DNA of 64,000 bases, taken from positions 25,270,492 to 25,334,491 of the forward strand of contig CAMGYJ010000002.1 of NCBI GenBank assembly GCA_946122785.1, written 5' to 3'. A program made the translations under genes and the position numbers. The notes beneath the pieces are model-generated. The model worked only from the letters and a program-made list of their open reading frames with translations. It made no database searches and had not been told where the DNA came from. Within the stretch, counting starts at the first letter, position 1. The number at the start of each line of letters is the position of its first letter. This stretch comes from Linum tenue (lineage: Eukaryota; Streptophyta; Magnoliopsida; Malpighiales; Linaceae). This document shows positions 41,792-54,730 of this stretch, piece by piece.

Positions 41792-44700
41792 GTGGGCACA
41801 GGTTGAGGACACCAAGCTTGGAGAGGAGCAAATGAAATGGAGCATGAGGAATGGGCTTTGTGAAGAGATCTGCGAGCTGGTGAATTGAGGACATATGAAG
41901 AACTTTGATGGTTTTGGAAAGCAACTTCTCACAGACGAAATGTCAATCAATTTCGATATGCTTCATTCGTTCGTGGAAGGTAGGATTCTCGGCGATGTAA
42001 ATCGCGGATTGATTGTCGCAGTAGATGGTGGCAGGCTGGGGATGAACAATCTGAAAATCATGGATTAAATAAAGTAGCCTGCACCTCACAAGCAGTGTAA
42101 GCCAATGTTCGATACTCTGCTTCGCAAGAAGAGCGGGAGATTGTTGCCTGCTTCTTGTACTTTCACGAGACCAGTGAGTCGCCCAAGTTAACACAGTATC
42201 CAGTTACTGAGCGTCTGGTATCGACACAGGCAGCCTAGTCTGAGTCACTGAAGGCCTTCAAATGGAGATTGGAATTGGAAGAGAAGAACAATCCACTTGG
42301 GGGAGCTGATTTTAAGGTAACGAAGGATCCTTAACACTGCTTTGTAATGAGAATTACTAGGGTTGGACATGTATTGGCTGACCTGTTGTGTCGCATAGCT
42401 TATATCTGGGTGGGTAGTTGTGAGATAGATCAATTTGCCCACCAATCTCATGTATGCTTCTGGATTAGAAAAGGGATCACTGTGCTCTGCTGATAGATGA
42501 AGCTTGTAGTCCATAGGAGTAGTAGCAGGTTTGCAATTTAGGAGATGTGCCTCCTCCAGGATCTCTAATGTATACTTCCTTTGAGAAATGTGAATGCCCT
42601 TTTTGCTTCTTGCCACTTCTATTCCCAGGAAAAATTTCGGATCTCCCATATCCTTGATGCTGAGTGTTTGATGTAGAAATGACTTGAGATGCTCAATTTC
42701 TCCAATGTCAGTTCCTCCAATGACTAAATCGTCAACATAGACTAGGATGCAGGTGTATGAAGAACCTGATTGTTTGTAGAAAAGGGAATGGTCTACCTTA
42801 CTGGCAATGTAGCCTTGTGACTGTAATTTTTCAGCAAGCTTGGTGAACCATTGTCTTGATGCTTGCTTGAGACCATAGATGGATTTCTTGAGTCTGCAAA
42901 CTGGGTTTTTGAGACCAGGTGGAGGAACATATCCATGTGGTAGTTTCATATAAACTTCTTGGTCTAAGTCTCCATGCAGAAATGCATTGTTGACATCCAA
43001 TTGTTGGATGTGCCAGTTCTGTGATGCAGCAATGGCTAGGAATAGCCTGATTGTTGACATTTTGACTACAGGAGCAAAGGTATCCTGGTAGTCAACACCC
43101 TCTTGTTGACTGTAACCTTTGGCCACTAATCTGGCTTTTTGTCTCTCTAAACTGCCATCTGAAAGGTGTTTGTTCTTGTAAACCCACTTGTTGCCAACTG
43201 GTTTCTTACCAGGGGGTAGTTCGACCACATCCCAAGTGTGGTTGGCTTCTAGAGCTTGAGTTTCAGCTGTCATGGCATCATTCCATTCTGGAAATTGAAT
43301 AGCCTCCTTATATGTTTCAGGTTCCTTAATAGAAGAGATGCTTGAGACAGTTTTTGTGAGTAGGTGAGAGTGTGGCGTAATCAAGTAGGGTGGAAAGATC
43401 TGATGTCATACCTGTAGGTGGCAGTTGAGTAGAATGACTGGTAGAAGAACACTGTTGAAGCAGGTTACAATGGTATTGCTGAAGGTGGGTAGGTCTTTTG
43501 GGAACTCTAGTTGACTTTCTTAGAGGTGGTTGTGTTACTGGTGGTGGGGAAGGTGGTGGGGATGGTGAATTAGATGATGTGGGTGGGGAGTCTGGTTCAT
43601 CATCTGTGTCAAAGGAGGTGTCCTGATCCGATGTGAGTTTTTGGGGAGTGATAGGTGGTTGTGATGTTGGATTGTGATTTGGACTTGGGTCATCATAGAG
43701 AACAAGATCAGAGGGAGTAGAATAGGGTGGGGAATGGTCTGGGTTATGGTTATGAAATGGAAACACATTTTCATGAAATTGAACATCTCTAGAGACAAAA
43801 ACATCATGCGTGGAAAGGTCATAAATTTTGTAACATTTAATGTCATGTTGATAACCAATGAAAACTCCCTTTCTAGCTCTTGAATCAAACTTTGCTCTAT
43901 TGTTAGAAAGTGTAGAAGCAAAACATAAACAACCAAAGACCTTGAGGTCAGAAAGGTCTGGTTTCTAGTTGTATAGCTTTTCATAAGGAGTGAGGTTCCC
44001 CAGAACAATTGTGGGAACCCTGTTGATCAAATAAACTGAATTCTTGACACAATCTGCCCAAAAGGTAGGGGGAAGGTTGAATTGGAATTTGAGGGCCCTA
44101 GCTACAGAGAGAATGTGTTGATGCTTCATTTCCACTTTGCTATTTTGTTGTGGAGTCTCAACACAGGATTGTTCATGGAGAATGCCAGTGTGATTGAAAA
44201 AATCTGTCATGGCAAACTCTCTACCCTGGTCACTTCTAATTGGTTTGGAATTGTCTCTCAACATAGGAACAGAATGCTTGTAGCTTAGGTCTAGCTTCAG
44301 ACTTAGCTTGTAAAAGAATTATCCAAGTCATTCTACTAAAGTCATCAACGATTGTTAAGAAGTACTTGAAAGTTGAAACCATCATAACTTGGAATTGGAT
44401 TAGGCCCCCATATGTCAACATGCAATAGTTCAAAAGCATTTGTAGTTACAGAAGTACTGGAAGGGAAAGGAAGTCTCTTCTGTCTAGCAAAATGACAGAC
44501 ATCACAGGGTATAGAACTGTTTGTATCTATATGTGGACAAAAATTTTGCAAAATGGTCACTTTAGAATGGGAGACATGTCCTAGTCTATGGTGCCAAACA
44601 TCAAATGTCTTTGTGCTGGCTGTTGTGATGTGTTGGGAGGGATTGGTATCTACAGTGGTCTCTAGGTGGTAAAGGCCATAGGATAGCTTAGCAGAACCAG

Positions 44701-46099
44701 TCATCCTCCTCAGCTGCATATCCTGAATCAAGCAGACATCAGAGAAGAAGGTCAAGCAAAGGGATCTGTTTTTGGTTAGTTAACTGACAGAGATAAGGTT
44801 GAAGCTAAATTGTGGAACAAATAGAGCTTCATGCAACACTAGGCCTACAACACAAGTAACTGTGCCTGAATGTGTTGCTTGAACTTTGTCTCATGTGGGA
44901 AGGGTGATATAGATATTGTGTAGGGGTCTGGAGTTGGATAGATGACTGAGAGAACACACAATATGGTCAGAAGCACTTGTGTCCAATATCCAGGTTTGAT
45001 GATGTGGTGATTTATCACTCACATTGAGAAGGAATTTACCTGAGGAATATGGTGGCCTGTTGAAACTGGCAGCTGAGAAAGATGGACTTGAACTTGTGGA
45101 AGGTTTGGAGTTGCCTTTGTCATTCATGAGGGACATCAGCTTTAGGTAGTCAGCTTTTGTAAGCTTGACTTCTTGGTGTAGATCCTCTGAAGTAACTGAA
45201 TGAGCTTGAGGTTTGGCTCTGGATGGAGCCCTAGGATTTGGATATCCATGTTTGCTATAACACTTCTCTTCAGTATGTCTTGGTTTCTTGTAGTAGGTAC
45301 ACTCAATTGTCCTATTATAAGGATTTGCTGGTTTGGTACTCATCCCTGGTGGCCACCCATGTTTGTGGTAGCAAGTTTCTTCTGTGTGACCAAGGAATTT
45401 GCAATGAGTGCAGTAAGATCTAGGTCTTCTAATCTGAGAAGTGTTGGAGCTTTGTGCTGCCAAACTCATTGTGTCCACTGCAAGAACCCTGTTGAGCTGT
45501 GTTCCATATTGTTGTCTCTCATGTTAAAGCATCCTTTGAAACACACGATCAATGTTTGGCAAAGCATCTCCAAAGAGAACTTGAGATCTCACAGTGGAGA
45601 AATTCTCATTCAAGCCTCTTAGGAACTGGATAACAGAGTTTGTGTCTTTGTATTGAAAAACTAGCCTCATAGCAGCACATGTTTCTCTACTGGTGGGTGT
45701 ACAAGTGCAGTGTTCTAGGGGCTGATAATTATCCAACTCATCTCGAATTGCAATGAAATTACCATAGTATTCTATGACAGATTGACTACCTTGTTTGAGA
45801 TTGCTGAGGTTTTCAGTGAGCTCAGCAACTTTGACCACATCTCCTTGACCATAGCGAGATCTCAAACTTCTCCAGGCTTCAAGTGATGTTTTGCAGGACA
45901 TAATGGTCTTGCGGATGCTGGCTTCAACTGCTTGCTAAATCCAGGAAAGGACCATGACAATGTTCCTATTCCAGGCCTGAGCATTCTGGTGATCTTCTCC
46001 TGGGTGTGGAATGGAACCATTGATGAAGCCAAGCTTGTTTTTGGCTCCCAATGCATTGAGCATGGCTTGGCTCCAATCATTGTAGTTGGTGGTGGTAAG
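41792..46099 (-). pseudogene. copia gag-pol, most domains present, broken
   Basis: In element order: gag core (about 45901-45524, TSLEAWRSLRSRYGQGD), a CCHC knuckle (CTHCKFLGHTEETC, near 45410) and a degenerate second knuckle, then protease with DTSASDH (near 44980; Ser where the active-site motif normally has Gly). Gag-pre-integrase follows (WHHRLGHVSHSK, near 44590), integrase (VDDFSRMTW; SDQGREF; PQQNSKVEMKHQ with the catalytic Glu), RT from 43384 to 42245 with LVYVDDLVIGG, and RNase H (SCEAEYRTLAY; YCDNQSAIYIA). The domain order PR-IN-RT-RH is diagnostic of Ty1/copia. Frames shift near 42250, 43390, 44260 and 45490, and stops interrupt it. The first part of gag is separated by the nested Tat element and lies at 55349-55220. 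Confidence 0.88.
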
Positions 46100-46104
46100 T
46101 TTCT

Positions 46105-46619
46105 TGTTGGGCTAATCATTAAGGCATATGGGCCCCCAAGCCCATGATCACTAAAGGCACATTAGACAAACAAACCCAGCCCGGAGGCGGTCTTCCTTAG
46201 CACGATGGAAACCGCCCGACATGTATTCAACGAAAACATGTCAGGGCGCCCGACAACAAGCATGTACGGCATCCTGACAAACCCAGTACGGACACTGACC
46301 AAAGTACGAATCTGACCATGCATTTAATTGAGGCCAGAGGCGCCCCTAGGTCGCCCGACAATGCATCAGTTGTCCTCACTCCTATGCTCACTAGTATAAA
46401 TACCCATCAATGGATCACATTTATGGTAACTTCCAACTACTCCATTCTCTCTCTTATTTACTATTCTCTCAATCCTCTCTCTAACTTAGGCATCGGAGGA
46501 GGTCCCAGGATCCCCCTGAGGACCTTTCTTGCAAGGATTCGGAGACCTCCTTCGACCATCGAAGCCGCTCGAGGCCGTCGGGACTCGCAAAACCGCTTGG
46601 TACGATCCAAGCACAAACA
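46105..46619 (+). repeat. Tat 5' LTR
   Basis: 515 bp, beginning TGTTGGGCTAATC and ending AAGCACAAACA. TATA box TATAAATA at 46395-46402. Confidence 0.88.
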
Positions 46620-46622
46620 TTT

Positions 46623-46640
46623 TGGCGCCCACCGTGGGGC
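46623..46640 (+). other. Tat primer-binding site, tRNA-Lys type
   Basis: TGGCGCCCACCGTGGGGC, three bases inside the LTR, complementary to the 3' end of plant tRNA-Lys(CUU). Confidence 0.8.
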
Positions 46641-46654
46641 CCTATGACTTCGTT

Positions 46655-47630
46655 ATGGAAAAGATGGGAGACGATTTCGAAACACCTCTCAAAGGGATGA
46701 CAGAGAACAACACCCTCCGAGGCCTATCGCCGAGAGGCGAGGATGAAGTCGAGCTTGAAGAAGTGGTCAAAAGCCAGGGCTTGCAAATCGCAAGCATGCA
46801 AGACAGCCTCTCTCAAATCCTCCAACTTCTAAAGGCCAAGGAAGACCCCCCCCCTCCCCGAGGGTCAAGGGGAAGGGCGCGCGAGGAGAAACAAAAAGCC
46901 ATCCATGACCCAGGCAGCCCTGCTTCGACAGAAGGCGGGATACCGGACGCAGAAGACTTGGATCTCAGCTTCCTCGAAGAGCATCTCCACTCAACCTATG
47001 GGAAGCACAAGAGTCTGAACGTTCTCCAAAACCCCTTGTCGAATGAACTCTTCAAAACTCCGGTCCTGCCAAACTTCTCCTCCCTTGGACTACCAACCTA
47101 CAGTGGGACCTCAGATCCCGCGGACCACCTTTGCGCCTTCATGCTAAAGATGCAACTCATCAATGCGTCAGATTCAGATTTGTGCCGGCCTTCAGCGGTC
47201 AATGCCAAACATGGTATACCTCCCTTCCATAAGGGATAATCGAGAGTTTCGAGCAATTTGCTTTGCTCTTCTCCACGAAGTTCGCTTCATAACGACGTTG
47301 CAAGCTTACCGTCTCAGCCCTCATAAACTGCTGGCAAAGGAAGGAAGAGTCGCTCGCGGAGTTCTACGACCGATGGAACGCGATCGCTTGCAAATAGGAA
47401 GGCATCACCTCGGTCGTAGCCGCCGGAAATCTCAGAATATCCACGACCAGCATCGAGCTCAAGAGAACCTTGATAAAAAAAAGGAAGCCATGCTGACGTC
47501 GTGGTCAGACTTGGATCAGCTAGTACGGCGAGCAATTTTGATTGAAGAAGCGCTTGCCATAGATGACCGTGGCCAACAGGGGCGCCCCATGAATGATCTC
47601 TCAGAGCGCACAGACGCATGACGGGGGAGG
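46655..47630 (+). pseudogene. Tat gag, frameshifted
   Basis: It starts MEKMGDDFETPLKG. The first frame runs to 47239 and contains LGLPTYSGTSDPADHLCAF, the start of the gag core. The frame shifts near 47180-47330. The C-terminal core continues as KEAMLTSWSDLDQLVRRAIL (about 47487-47545). No zinc knuckle is legible in 47630-48060. Confidence 0.8.
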
Positions 47631-48065
47631 CGCTCCCCTGAAAGGAAGTCCTACTGCAGTCAATATGCGGAGCGCGACGGAAAAAGAGAAGTATTCTCCA
47701 CCGACCGAGAAAGGGGAAGAGAAAGACGAAGAGGCGGGAGGAGACATGAACCGCCTTCCACTCAGGAACCACAGGAAGGAAAGAAGTGGTGCGACTGGCA
47801 CCAAATCACTACTCACGACACCGCTGAGTGTAGGGTGTTCAAGGCCAGCCTGAGATACTTGGCTCTGGGAGACCTGCGGAGCCGCCTCGAAACTCGGTGT
47901 TCTCACCAAGACCACTCCCCAAAAATGCGGGAAGGCTCTAGCAGCCCGGGAGCGGACAAAACAAGAAGGTAGAGGAAGGATAGGTCGCGATCCTCGACCA
48001 GGAACAAGGCCCCCTCTCCTCAGAGGGAGTCCCCCTACAGAACCCAGCGTAATGACGACGACGGA

Positions 48066-50819
48066 ATGGAAGTCATAACCATCGCGGGAGGTAGGAAACG
48101 CCCAAGGTCCGAAGGAGACCGAATTTCTCATTGCCTAAACGTCCAACACAGAGTTCCAACCGATGTCACATTCCTCCCAACCGAACTAGCCAAAGAAGAA
48201 AATTCAGAGGACCCCTTGGTCATCTCTTTCAGGACCGCCAAGTTTAAAGTCACCCGCACCCTCGTAGACAACGGAAGCTCAGCCGACATCCTCTTCTACT
48301 AAGCACTCAAAGAAATGAAGAAGAGCGTGCAAGACCTCAACCCTTTCAACACCAGCCTGGTAGAGTACTCAGGAACCAAGGTTCGTGTCCTCGGATCAAT
48401 CACGCTCAAGGTCACCATAAGAGAAGAAGGAATCACGAAGACTAGGCCAGTGGAATTCCACGTAGCAGACTGCCCCTCGGCCTACAATACCATCCTGGGA
48501 CGTGGCTTCCTCGCGTCCTTTGAGGCGGTTGCATCCACATGCCACCAAATGCTGAAATTCCCTAGTGGAGGGCACACAGGCCGTGTCCGGGGCAACATAA
48601 AGGAAGCCAAGGAGTGCTACCAAGCAACCGTTGAACACCTCGAAGTAGACCTAGTGGATGCAAGAGGAGACATACCAAGCCCCGAGGCGGTCGAAGGAGA
48701 CATATCAGTTGCCTTAGACGAGGAGCGACCGGACAGAACAGTGCGCATCTCGGCGCATCTCGCCACCGAACAGGCTCAAAAGCTACTTACGCTTCTCAGA
48801 GAGTTTCAAGACCTCTTCGCCTTGGGGCTGGAGGACATGCCCGGCGTCCTCCGTACAGTTTCCGAACACCGGCTCTCCGTCAAGTCCAAGGTGCGACCCA
48901 TTCAACAACGAAGGAGACACTTGTCTCTCGAGAAACACATGGCTCTAGAAGAGGAAGTGCGGCGTCTACTCAAAGCCGGCTTCATACGAAAAGTGCGATA
49001 CCCCACATGGCTCTCAAACCCGGTCTTTGTACGCAAATCCGGAGGCGCTTGGAGGATTTGTATCGACTTCACAAGCCTCAGCGCGGCGTGCCCAAAGGAT
49101 GCATACCCCCTTCCCCGCATCGACCAGCTCATTGATGGGACCGCTAACCATGAAGCACTCAGCTTCCTAAACATGTTCTCCGGCTACCATCAAATCAAAA
49201 TGGCGGAATGCGACCAAGAGCTGACCGCATTCATGACACCCATGGGAAACTTCTGCTATGTAGTCATGCCCTTCGGGTTGAAGAATGCGGGAGCAACCTA
49301 TCAAAGGATGGTGGATGCGGTCTTCAGGGAACAAATGGGAAGGAACGTGGAAGCATACGTTGATGACGTCCTAGTCAAAAGCAAGAAAGCCAGCGACCAC
49401 CTATCAGACCTACGAGAAACCTTCGAGACCTTGCGAAGGAGGAACTTGAGGCTCAACCCCCCTAAAATGCGTCTTCGGAGCAGAAACGGGGAATTTCCTA
49501 GGGTTCATGATCACCAAGAGAGGGATTGAAGAAAACCCCAAGAAAATAGAGGTTGTCCTCAACCTGAAGCCGCCAAAAACAATCAAGGAGATCCAAGCGT
49601 TCAACGGGAAAATGGCCGCACTTGAAAGGTTCATCTCGCGATCCGCCGATAAGTGCTCCCCTTTCTTCCAGATGCTAAAGAAATCGACATCCAGACTTCA
49701 ATGGGGCGCTGAGTGCGACAAGGCATTCGCGTTGCTTACCAGCCAGCTCAGCTCCCCACCTGTCTTGAGTGCCCCCATCCCCGGGGAGCATCTCTACCTC
49801 TACCTAGCTGTTTCTGAGCAGGCCGTGAGCTCAGCTCTGGTGAGAAGGGATCAAGACGGCACCGAAAGGCCCGTCTACTACGTGAGCAAGGCACTCCTCC
49901 CCGCCGAACAAGGTACACGCCAATTGAGAAGGCGGTCCTAGCAGTGGCTTCCGCGGCTAGGAAGTTAAGACCGTATTTCCAGGGGCACCCAGTCACCGTG
50001 CTATCCAACATCCCACTAAAGAGTGTTATGCAAGGAATGGACGCCTCTGGGAGGCTAACTAAGTGGGCAATCGAGCTCAGCGAGTACGACATTGAGTACG
50101 CCTCAAGGCCCGCCATCAAGGGTCAGGTCTTAGCAGATTTCATTCCCGAAGGGTTCTCCCTGGTGGCAACCTCCTCAGAGGAGCACAATCAGGTTTGGTG
50201 CCTATTTATCGATGGAGCAGCAGGATAAACTGCCTCAGGGGCAGGGATAGTGATAGAATCCCCTGACGGGGTCGTCCATGAAATCTCCCTGAGATTCAGA
50301 GATATCAAGACCAACAATGTTGCGGAATACGAAGCCCTCATCAATGGGCTCAGGCTGCTAACCAATATGGGTGTTTCGGATGTACATATCTTCTCTGACT
50401 CGCTCTTGGTGGTGAAACAAGTGCACAAAATATTCGAAATCAAGGACGAAACATTGGCCATGCTCGCTAGCAAAGTCAGAAACGCCCCTGCACAACTGAA
50501 CTCTTGGAAGCTTGAGCATGTTCGACATGATGACAATCAACACGCCGATGCGTTGTCCAAGCTGGCAACCGCCCTTGACTTCGAAGGTGATCGACGTGTT
50601 ACCGTCACAAAGGAGGGCGACCCGGCTGAAGAAATCATGAATATCGGCGACGCCTCAGATTGGAGAACCCCTCAGCATCCGACCGAGCGGAAGGCGCTCA
50701 AGCGAAAGGCGGCCAGATACACCATAGTGGGGCCACCTATGCAAAAGGTCGTTCTCAGGAACGTACCTAAAGTGCCTCGGTCCAGAGGAAGCAAAGTGGA
50801 CCCTGAGAGCGATACATGA
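48066..50819 (+). pseudogene. Tat pol: protease, RT, RNase H, second RNase H
   Basis: Protease ends at LVDNGSSADILFY (about 48262-48299), and a TAA stop follows at 48300-48302. RT (48315-49480) has the expected blocks: WRICIDFTSLSAACPKD, MPFGLKNAGATYQRMVD and the catalytic EAYVDDVLVKS. A frameshift near 49470 leads to the connection and first RNase H (49507-49915). Another near 49915 leads to 49944-50228. A TAA at 50226-50228 cuts the second, archaeal-type RNase H just after its first Asp (CLFIDGAAG). The rest of that domain is intact (NVAEYEALINGL, IFSDSLLVV, DDNQHADALSKLA). Two stops and two shifts rule out one working polyprotein. Confidence 0.88.
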
Positions 50820-51864
50820 AGGGACGTGCGCAACACATGCCGGCCCGAGATCGCTCGAAAGAACAATCCTCCTACAGGGCTACTATTGATCAACAATCAA
50901 GAAAGACGCATTAGACGTCGTACGAAAGTGTCACGCCTGCCAAGTGCACGCCTCCAAGCACCATCTCCCCAGCACGGAGCTCCAAGGGGTGGTCGGCCCA
51001 TGGCCGTTCGCCAGGTGGGGGCTCGATCTGTTGGGACCTTTCCCCACCGCTCAGCTGGGAAAGAAGTATCTAGTGGTCGTTGTCGACTATTTCACCAAGT
51101 GGATCGAGGCCGAGCCACTAGAGACAATCACGAGCGCGAGGGTTCAAAAATTTGTGTTCAACAACATCATGATTTGCTTTGGCATCCCACAGTCGATCGT
51201 CACTGACCATGGCACGCAGTTCGACTGCCGGCCGTTCGAAAACTTTTGTGCGAGAAACCGCATCACATGCACCATGGCATCATTGGCATACCCACAGACC
51301 AACGGCCAAGCCGAAGGGTCCAACAAGTTGATCCTCCAAGGGTTGAAGAAGCGTCTTCGGGACGCGAAAGGGGCATGGACTACTGAACTCCCACATATCT
51401 TGTGGGCGCATCGCACGACCCACAAGACAGCCACAGGTGAAACCCCCTTTGCTCTAACATACGGTTCCGAGGCGGTCGCCCCAGAAGAACTGAACTTACC
51501 ATCCCTTCGTGTCCAAGCATATGATCCGGAAGCCAATCACAAGAAGCTCCTGGAACAATTGGACATGATAGAGACAAGACGCGATGTGGCTCTCGAACGC
51601 ATCATAAGCGAGAAAGCGAAAGTGGCCTCTTCTTGCAGCAAGAAAGTGAGGCCGCAGATCCTTGAAGAGGGAGACTTGGTCCTCAAGCGTAATTTTCAGA
51701 AGAAAGAGGAACATGGCAAGCTCCCGGAAAATTGGGAAGGACCCTTCCTCATCGGCGAAAAAACAGTTTTAAACACCTTTCGCCTCGCAACCATGGAGGG
51801 AACCCCAGTCTCCAAGACGTGGAACGACATGCACCTCAGGAAGTACTACTCTAACGCGGTCTAG
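50820..51864 (+). pseudogene. Tat integrase, catalytic core and C-terminus open
   Basis: The zinc-binding region (50820-50943) is scattered over two frames. From 50944 an open frame of 306 codons covers the core, with Asp in WGLDLLGPFP, Asp in IVTDHGTQF and Glu in NGQAEGSNK. The C-terminal domain follows (EEGDLVLKRNFQKKEEHGKL; WNDMHLRKYYSNAV), ending in a stop at 51862-51864. The catalytic triad is intact, but the protein lacks a joined N-terminus. Confidence 0.85.
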
Positions 51865-52350
51865 AGTACGTTATGTTTAAGCAAAGTTATTTTAATGGCC
51901 AGGGTAGCATACCCGCCATTTGTAGAAGTGTATTGGTCGCTGCTATGCCACCACTTTTGCTCTAATAATACACTCATATTTTCGACAAAAATTTCGGGTC
52001 ACCGCACGTCTTTAGCAAAATCAATGGGGCATGCAACCAACACCCCACAAATGCGCGAAAACCGCCTTATGACAAGACAACAAAGTCCAACAGCAACAGG
52101 GAGCACTCACTCAGAAAGCGATCTTCGGACGTCCAACACATTGCTCAAAATAATATAAAGCCCACTATCACAGAATAGGTGGCAAGACACACAACAATAA
52201 GAGGCGCTCATCGCCCCGCAAATAAGTCACAAACACTTAGCGAAATTCTAGCTCCAAAGATTAAGAGTTTGCAAATGTTCATATCCCAATAACAGACCGC
52301 TAAATGGTCTTTCGCAAAACACAAGGGCAAAGAAATAATTAAAAGCGACC
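51865..52350. other. Tat spacer between integrase and the antisense ORF
   Basis: About 490 bases without a conserved frame. The 3' ends of sense pol and antisense gene converge on it, so transcripts from both strands would meet or overlap here. Confidence 0.5.
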
Positions 52351-54488
52351 TCAGACACTTCGTGACCTCTCGCTCCCTTCATCATCATCCTCTCCAGGAC
52401 CTCCTTCTTCCTCTTCCCCATCATCAGCCTCCGAATTCACATCGGCATCGGTCCAACCTCCAATCGTGTCCCAAACCACGTCAGGCAGCTCCTGACGGAA
52501 CAAGTGACGGATAGCGACCACGACGTCATCGACGATCTTCTGATACTTTGCCTTATTCAGCGCTTGAAACTCAGCCAACCCCATGTAAGCTGGACCCGCT
52601 TCAGCCCGAGCGGCCGCTAGGTCGGACTTGCGGCTATCCAACAATGCGGTCTTGTCAAGCTTGAGGGCGGCCACCTCCTTGCTGAGCGACTTCTGCTCCT
52701 CTAGCAAGGTCTTCTCAATCTCCTTAGATTGCTGAAGTTTCGCCTGAAGCCTATCTCGCTCTTCAATAACCGCTTGGTGGGCTTCCTTCTCTGCCACCAG
52801 TTCCTCCCTTTGCTTGGCCAGCTTCTCCTCAAAACCGCGCTCCAACTCTGGACGCACCTCCTCCATCAGTGCGGCACACCCTTCAGCCACGCTCTTCTTC
52901 AACTTGGCGATCTCCACCGTGTTCTCGTCCATGGTCTTCGTCAAGCGGTCATTCAACATGATGATCTGCGAAAACCCGATCTGCGTCTGAAAAAGAAAGA
53001 CAACAGTGTCAAGAAACAAGGCGCAACTCGCCAAAAGAACCAACCACGAGTTACCCGAAAACACTCACCGAGAAGAAAAAATGAGAAGCAATTCCCGCAA
53101 GCCGACGGTTGCACCCTTGAGAATAAGAAGTATACTCCGAAGGCATGACCAACCGATCGCTCACGGTATGGAACGCCAGCTCGGTGGCCTCAGTGTCGGT
53201 GGCCGCCAGAGGAGATACTTCCACCGGGTGCGGTTGGTCAGAATGTTGAGCGGTCTTGCCGCGATTACCTCCTGCTTTGGCCGGTGACGCTCCTGCCTTC
53301 ACACGTTTGGCAGCCGCCAGTGGAGCGTTGGGCTCTTGGAGCCTCTTCCCCGCACCTCGCGTCAAGGGGGTAGACGAAGTGGCCACCGTCGCAGGAATGC
53401 CGGACGCCAACGTCGGAGCAACCACGGGAACAGACTTCTCCTGGACCGCCGCTGATGAGGACGCAACACCAGTCTTCACCTTCACAACCCTCTTCTTCAC
53501 CTTCGGCCGGTTAGCATCGGCAAGCTCCCTCAAACCTGGAAAAAAGACGCATAAGTAAAACGGCATGAGAGAAGGAAGAGCATAAACAGTCAGACAAAAT
53601 TCTACTAACCATAAAAACCACGAACGTGCTGGTATGCACTCTCAGGACCGCTGTGAAGCACACGCAGCTGAAAACACTCTACGATGCGGGTTACGTGGTC
53701 CTTCACAGATTGAGGGAACTGATGGGAAGCGCACCCAGCATCCTTAGAACCAACCGCGTAACCCGTGAGCGGTTCGACACTCCCGCATACCACTTCCATG
53801 ATGGACGCGCAAAGAAGTATTCTTTGTACCAGGGTGAATCCAACTTAGGTGCCCCAATGACAAAACCCACGGAGTTCTCCCGCGTCCCAATTGACCAACA
53901 GTTGGTCGAATCACGAATATTGTAGATCAAGCGAAAGGTGTCAAAAGACGGCTCCTCCTTAAGGCGGTCACACGCCAGCCGGTACATCACTGAATGAAAA
54001 ATGATGGTAGGCGACAAGAGCCCTAGGGTGCAACCAAGCCAGTGCAAGACCTTAGTCAAAATGGGGTCAAGCAGGAAACGCAACCCCAACTTCACCTGTT
54101 CCACATAGATCGGAATCCAACAAACCGGACAAGACCCGGAGCGGCTCACCTACGAGGGGGTCGCATAATGCCAATCAGGAGGAAGGTGGAGCGACTTCAG
54201 GCGGTAAAGCACCTGTTCAGGCTTAAAAATCGCTTCATAACTCGGCCCCAGTGCAAACACGTCGGGGGGGGGGGGGCAGGCTGAGCGCCCCACATCCTGA
54301 ACCGTATAAACCGAATCCTTGATCGCAAGCGGAAGCGGTTCAACGCCCTCTGGATCCACTATTACTAGAGAAGAGGAAGTACTTGGAAGCGCCTCCGAGC
54401 GCACACCATCACTGTCAACCGCCTCATCCTCGTCCAAAGATATACTATCTAAACCTACCCACTCAAAATCACCCATGTTATCCCCCAA
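52351..54488 (-). pseudogene. antisense extra ORF of the Tat element, spliced, gypsy-type transposase-like
   Basis: Read on the minus strand. Exon 1 is 54488-54150 (MGDNMGDFEWVG...) and ends in a TAG. Exon 2, about 54095-53610, contains LGLRFLLDPILTKVLHWLG, like the 'putative gypsy-type transposase' domain of plant Tat elements, with a frameshift near 53800. Then comes a 74-bp intron (53609-53536, donor ATG|GTTAG, acceptor TTCCAG|GTTTG), exon 3 53535-53069 (basic, Ala/Lys-rich), an 82-bp intron (53068-52987, donor TCG|GTGAGT, acceptor TTTCAG|ACGC) and exon 4 52986-52351 (a long coiled coil from MLNDRLTKTMDENT, then an acidic tail). Both introns keep the frame. Extra antisense ORFs are known in Tat elements, but their function is not. 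The stop and frameshift break this copy. Confidence 0.65.
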
Positions 54489-54730
54489 CCGCGGATGAAG
54501 TAGCCATAACCCCAGTTGGTACAGGGCAGATGTTAGTAAAAGAGTTATCTAAGTCTAAATTGATTCCGACAAGATAATCTCGTTATTCAAAACCACTCCC
54601 AACGTACAATTCTAGCTTGGATAAATCCCACACGCACTCAGAGGCGGTTCGCGTGGGAGAAGAGCGGATCATACCTTGTGAAACAAGAGCGGCTCCTCCA
54701 GAGGGCCCCACATTTCTCTTCACAGGGACA

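Noticed and set aside
47593..48131. Minus-strand 176-codon frame within the Tat gag/protease region
   Set aside because: Shadow of the sense polyprotein, with no domain and no splice context like that of the antisense ORF at 52351-54488.
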